Origin: Rubripirellula amarantea
GTDB lineage: Bacteria; Planctomycetota; Planctomycetia; Pirellulales; Pirellulaceae
Length of the DNA stretch: 64,000 bases
Direction: 5' to 3'
Assembly: GCF_007859865.1 (NCBI RefSeq)
Contig: NZ_SJPI01000002.1
Span: 702,721 to 766,720, forward strand
A program made the position numbers and the translations under genes. The notes under the pieces were generated by a model that did not search any database, was not told the origin of the DNA, and was given only the letters and a program-made list of their open reading frames with translations. This document shows positions 61,618-64,000 of this stretch, one piece after another. Within the stretch, counting starts at the first letter, position 1, and every line of letters begins with the position of its first letter.

Positions 61618-62610
61618 ATGAATCGAACGCAGCGAATGTTTCTTTTGTCGGTGATGCTGGTCGCTGCTATTGCCGCGAGTCTTTTACTTCGATCCAACGG
61701 TCATTCCGACGACGGGACGTCCTTTCGGCCGCCGAGCGCGGTAGAGCGATCCGAGGCCGTTGGGAATCTCGGATCATTGGCGGAGTCCCTGCAAATTGCG
61801 TTTGATCCTCGAGATCAATCGTTTGCACCTATTCCCAAACCGGGGCTCTCGGATTGGTTGGCCAATCAGCAGGAGTTAGGTCAAACCTTTCAACAGTACG
61901 TTCGTTCGCATCCAAATCGTCCCAACGCTCGACGCCAAACGATCTATCTGCAACCGATTGGCGATATCGATTCGCAGGACGGACCTTCTCTCGACCAATT
62001 GGTTCTTTACGCTGAGTCGTTCTTCTCGTTGCCTGTCAAGCTGCTTCCAGCGGTAGCGGACGATCGCTTGCCGTTTACCGAACGATTGAACGCAGGGAAT
62101 CGACAAATCCTATCGACGGACATTCTTCGGTGGCTTGAATCGAGGGTTCCCGACGATGCGTTCTGTTTGCTCGCTGTGACGATGGTCGATCTGTACCCGG
62201 ATGACCAATGGAACTTTGTGTTTGGCCAAGCATCGTTAACCAATCGCGTTGGTGTTTACAGCTTTGTGCGATATCGTCCGGATGCTACCCACCAAGAGAA
62301 ACGCGGCGGATCTCAATCGCTTATGCTTCGGCGTAGTTGCAAAGTTTTGTCGCACGAGACCGGACACATGTTTGGGCTAAAGCACTGCGTCTACTTCCGT
62401 TGCTTGATGAACGGTTCGAATCATCTCGACGAAGCCGACGCGCAACCGAACCACTTGTGTCCGGTCTGCTTGCGAAAGCTGCAATGGGCGTGCAAGTTTG
62501 ACGTTGCCGATCGTTACTCAACTCTCAAACGCTTTGCCGAAACGGCTCAATGGGAAGACGAGGCGTTGTGGTTGCAACGACGTTGTGCCTCAATCGACCC
62601 AGCACGTTGA
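61618..62610 (+). CDS. Archaemetzincin-like zinc protease
   Basis: Metzincin-type zinc metalloprotease anchored by an N-terminal helix (MFLLSVMLVAAIAASLLLR). The signature SHETGHMFGLKHCVYFRCLMNGSNHLDEADAQPNHLCPVCLRKLQ, seen here as SHETGHMFGLKHC, RCLMNGSNHLDEAD and HLCPVCLRKLQWA, carries H-E-x2-H-x2-G-x2-H-C, the structural Met and the C-x2-C zinc site unique to archaemetzincins. ATG 61618 was chosen; a GTG at 61555 would add 21 residues. Follows the anti-sigma gene by 224 bp. Membrane anchoring is less usual for the family. Confidence 0.9.
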   Translation: MNRTQRMFLLSVMLVAAIAASLLLRSNGHSDDGTSFRPPSAVERSEAVGNLGSLAESLQIAFDPRDQSFAPIPKPGLSDWLANQQELGQTFQQYVRSHPNRPNARRQTIYLQPIGDIDSQDGPSLDQLVLYAESFFSLPVKLLPAVADDRLPFTERLNAGNRQILSTDILRWLESRVPDDAFCLLAVTMVDLYPDDQWNFVFGQASLTNRVGVYSFVRYRPDATHQEKRGGSQSLMLRRSCKVLSHETGHMFGLKHCVYFRCLMNGSNHLDEADAQPNHLCPVCLRKLQWACKFDVADRYSTLKRFAETAQWEDEALWLQRRCASIDPAR

Positions 62611-62660
62611 CCCAGCAAGTTGAGCCAGCAAGTTAACCCTACATGTAGACCCTGCACGTT
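62596..62660. repeat. Five tandem copies of a 13-bp unit overlapping the archaemetzincin stop
   Basis: GACCCAGCACGTT and variants (GACCCAGCAAGTT, GAGCCAGCAAGTT, AACCCTACATGTA, GACCCTGCACGTT) occupy 62596-62660. The stop codon of the protease gene (62608-62610) is formed at the junction of the first and second units. Confidence 0.88.
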
Positions 62661-62713
62661 GACCCGAGGAAAACGTCCGCCCGATAGGAAATTCGCGTGG
62701 TGAATCGCCGAGG

Positions 62714-63709
62714 CTAATAGAGCGCGATTAGCTTTTCTAGCTCTTCGTTGAATTCACGCATCGTTTGGTAGCGGGCGGCAACCTGCTTTGCGGTGGCGCG
62801 TGCGAAGATGGCGTCGGCTAACTTTGGGATATCTCGTTCGGGCGAACGTTCGCTCGGCGGCGTCGGTGAACGAGAGCAGATGTTGTCGAACGTGTCGCTT
62901 TGATCGACGCCTCGAAAAGGTTCGGCGATGGCCAGGGCCTCGTATAAGCAGACTCCAGCGGAGAACACATCGCTTCGTTCATCCACGTTGCGGTTTGCAA
63001 TTTGTTCGGGCGACATGTAGGTCGGCGTTCCGATGACCTGTTGTGCCGGCGTCAAGGCTTCCATGCGGAAGGGTTCTTCCCCATGTTGTACGGGTTCCTC
63101 GGGCTCGGTTTGGCTGCTGCGAATCGGTTTTCGATCGGGATTCGGTTCCGCTTGGTCGTAATAGGATTGTCCCCAGACCTTGGCCGAGCCCCAGTCGAGC
63201 AAGGTGACTTCGCCAAAGTTACCGACATAGATGTTCTCTGGCTTAACATCGCGATGAATCACGCCTCGCGCGTGAGCGAAGGAGAGCGCGTGGCAAACAT
63301 CGTGCAAAACTTCCAAACGTCGCTTGGTAGGATAAGCCTGGATCGTGCTTTCGTTCTTTTGCGCGATCTTGCGAATCACATCGAAGAAGTTTTCGCCCGA
63401 GATCCGCTTCATCGTGTAAAAGATTCCATCGTTGCGATCTTCACCGATCTCGTAAACCGGCACCGTGACCGGGTGCGGCAATTGCGCGGTCACGCGAGCC
63501 TCGCGAAGCAAGCGTCGACGGTGTTTGCGGTCGAGTCGGTACTCTGGCAGCAACGTCTTGATGACGACAGTGCGACCGATGATCACATCAAAACCCGATT
63601 CCAGTAGCCCGTTGCCACCGCGAGCGATTTCATGCCGATCGGTATAACGTTCGAGTCCGTGTGGAACGTCGGATGGCAACTGAGTGTCAGTATTGGAGAT
63701 GAAAAGCAT
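62714..63709 (-). CDS. Serine/threonine protein kinase (Hanks type, single domain)
   Basis: Eukaryotic-like kinase of 331 aa with no extra domain or membrane helix. G-loop region IARGGNGLLESGFD, ATP-binding Lys 51 (VVIKTL), catalytic HRDVKPENI (D154), DWGSA in place of DFG (D172), and activation-segment/APE region TPTYMSPEQIANRN. R-D arrangement present; the Gly-rich loop is G-x-N-G-x-x rather than G-x-G-x-x-G, a small departure. The 54 residues between DWG and the APE motif are unusually long, with basic and Glu-rich content. Start ATG 63709. Confidence 0.92.
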   Translation of the reverse strand: MLFISNTDTQLPSDVPHGLERYTDRHEIARGGNGLLESGFDVIIGRTVVIKTLLPEYRLDRKHRRRLLREARVTAQLPHPVTVPVYEIGEDRNDGIFYTMKRISGENFFDVIRKIAQKNESTIQAYPTKRRLEVLHDVCHALSFAHARGVIHRDVKPENIYVGNFGEVTLLDWGSAKVWGQSYYDQAEPNPDRKPIRSSQTEPEEPVQHGEEPFRMEALTPAQQVIGTPTYMSPEQIANRNVDERSDVFSAGVCLYEALAIAEPFRGVDQSDTFDNICSRSPTPPSERSPERDIPKLADAIFARATAKQVAARYQTMREFNEELEKLIALY

Positions 63710-63854
63710 GAGACGCCATTCAATGAAATTTGATGTAAGGTAGGTACCGGTTCACTGTCCTTTAATCCACCAGCTATTCGCCTCGGCGTGGCAGCTTTGC
63801 CAACTGTAGCGACTTGTTCGTGCCGCAAATCGCGTGTGTGATCAAAGTTGCATG

Positions 63855-64000
63855 CTATGCCGAGTGTTTTCGACCCAAAAACGAAAGCTGATCCGCTAGT
63901 GTGGCAACAGCAGGCATCATAACACCTGCACGCTCCGCTGCCGCGAGTGGACGTCGAAAGATTGCGTCAATTTCCATCGGACGCCCGGCCAAATAGTCCA
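63855..64000 (-). CDS. 2-dehydropantoate 2-reductase, C-terminal end (cut by window edge)
   Basis: The last 48 codons of a minus-strand gene that continues beyond the right edge: DYLAGRPMEIDAIFRRPLAA followed by ERAGVMMPAVATLADQL, the conserved C-terminal pattern of KPR/PanE/ApbA ('D...GRxxEiDaixG.vv..A...gv.tP....l'). It ends LGRKHSA with TAG at 63855-63857. Assignment rests only on this segment; other KPR paralogues are possible. Confidence 0.8.
   Translation of the reverse strand, partial: DYLAGRPMEIDAIFRRPLAAAERAGVMMPAVATLADQLSFLGRKHSA

Overview
The window looks like chromosome of a planctomycete of the Pirellulaceae (Rhodopirellula-like). Supporting signs are two secreted formylglycine sulfatases, a planctomycete/verrucomicrobial/chlamydial small basic protein, a coproheme decarboxylase (HemQ type), a PEP-CTERM-like exported protein, an ECF sigma/anti-sigma pair, a single-domain Ser/Thr kinase, weak Shine-Dalgarno signals and many short gene-border tandem repeats. 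This is an inference from gene content; no rRNA or tRNA gene was seen.

Layout. 1-20 kb is mostly ordinary chromosome: mfd (cut by the left edge), a GT39-type glycosyltransferase, an RND/MMPL exporter, an AEC carrier, hemQ, msrA, a fatty acid desaturase, the small basic protein with a clear terminator, a flippase-like membrane protein, purE-purK, a sulfatase and secreted proteins. 20-31.6 kb is a looser accessory stretch, nearly all on the minus strand: GNAT, pectate lyase, VOC proteins, DUF1697, a nucleoside hydrolase, small orphan proteins, and remnants of IS4-like and IS30-like transposases.

33.4-41.5 kb is the highlight: a chromosomal integron. A 452-residue integron integrase (intI, plus strand, 40117-41475) with the IntI-specific insert is divergent from an array of eight minus-strand cassettes. 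The cassettes are delimited by eight attC sites of about 90-95 bp with core GTTATCC / GGATAAC. Between them lies an attI region with repeated TTCTCACCGG-like motifs. The cassettes encode small orphan, membrane or exported proteins and a Clp-N-only protein. A 1990-bp IS110/IS1111-like element (34027-36016) splits one attC exactly at the G^TT crossover bond. Its 18-bp inverted repeats are subterminal, with 7 and 3 bp outside them, the geometry remembered for the IS1111 group.

Right of the integron are a GT1 glycosyltransferase, an FHA-GAF-sigma54 activator and a type III polyketide synthase (a possible small natural-product locus), then tmk, a PlsC-like acyltransferase, a lipoprotein, a Tat-exported metallophosphoesterase, a tiny AP2-domain protein and a cyclase-like protein lacking one metal Asp. 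After these come an FMN-binding NosR-like membrane protein, a secreted FAD oxidoreductase, a second sulfatase, an ECF sigma/anti-sigma pair, an archaemetzincin-like protease, a Ser/Thr kinase and the 3' end of a ketopantoate reductase gene cut by the right edge. Start sites were often moved inward from the longest open frame; the reasons are given per gene.
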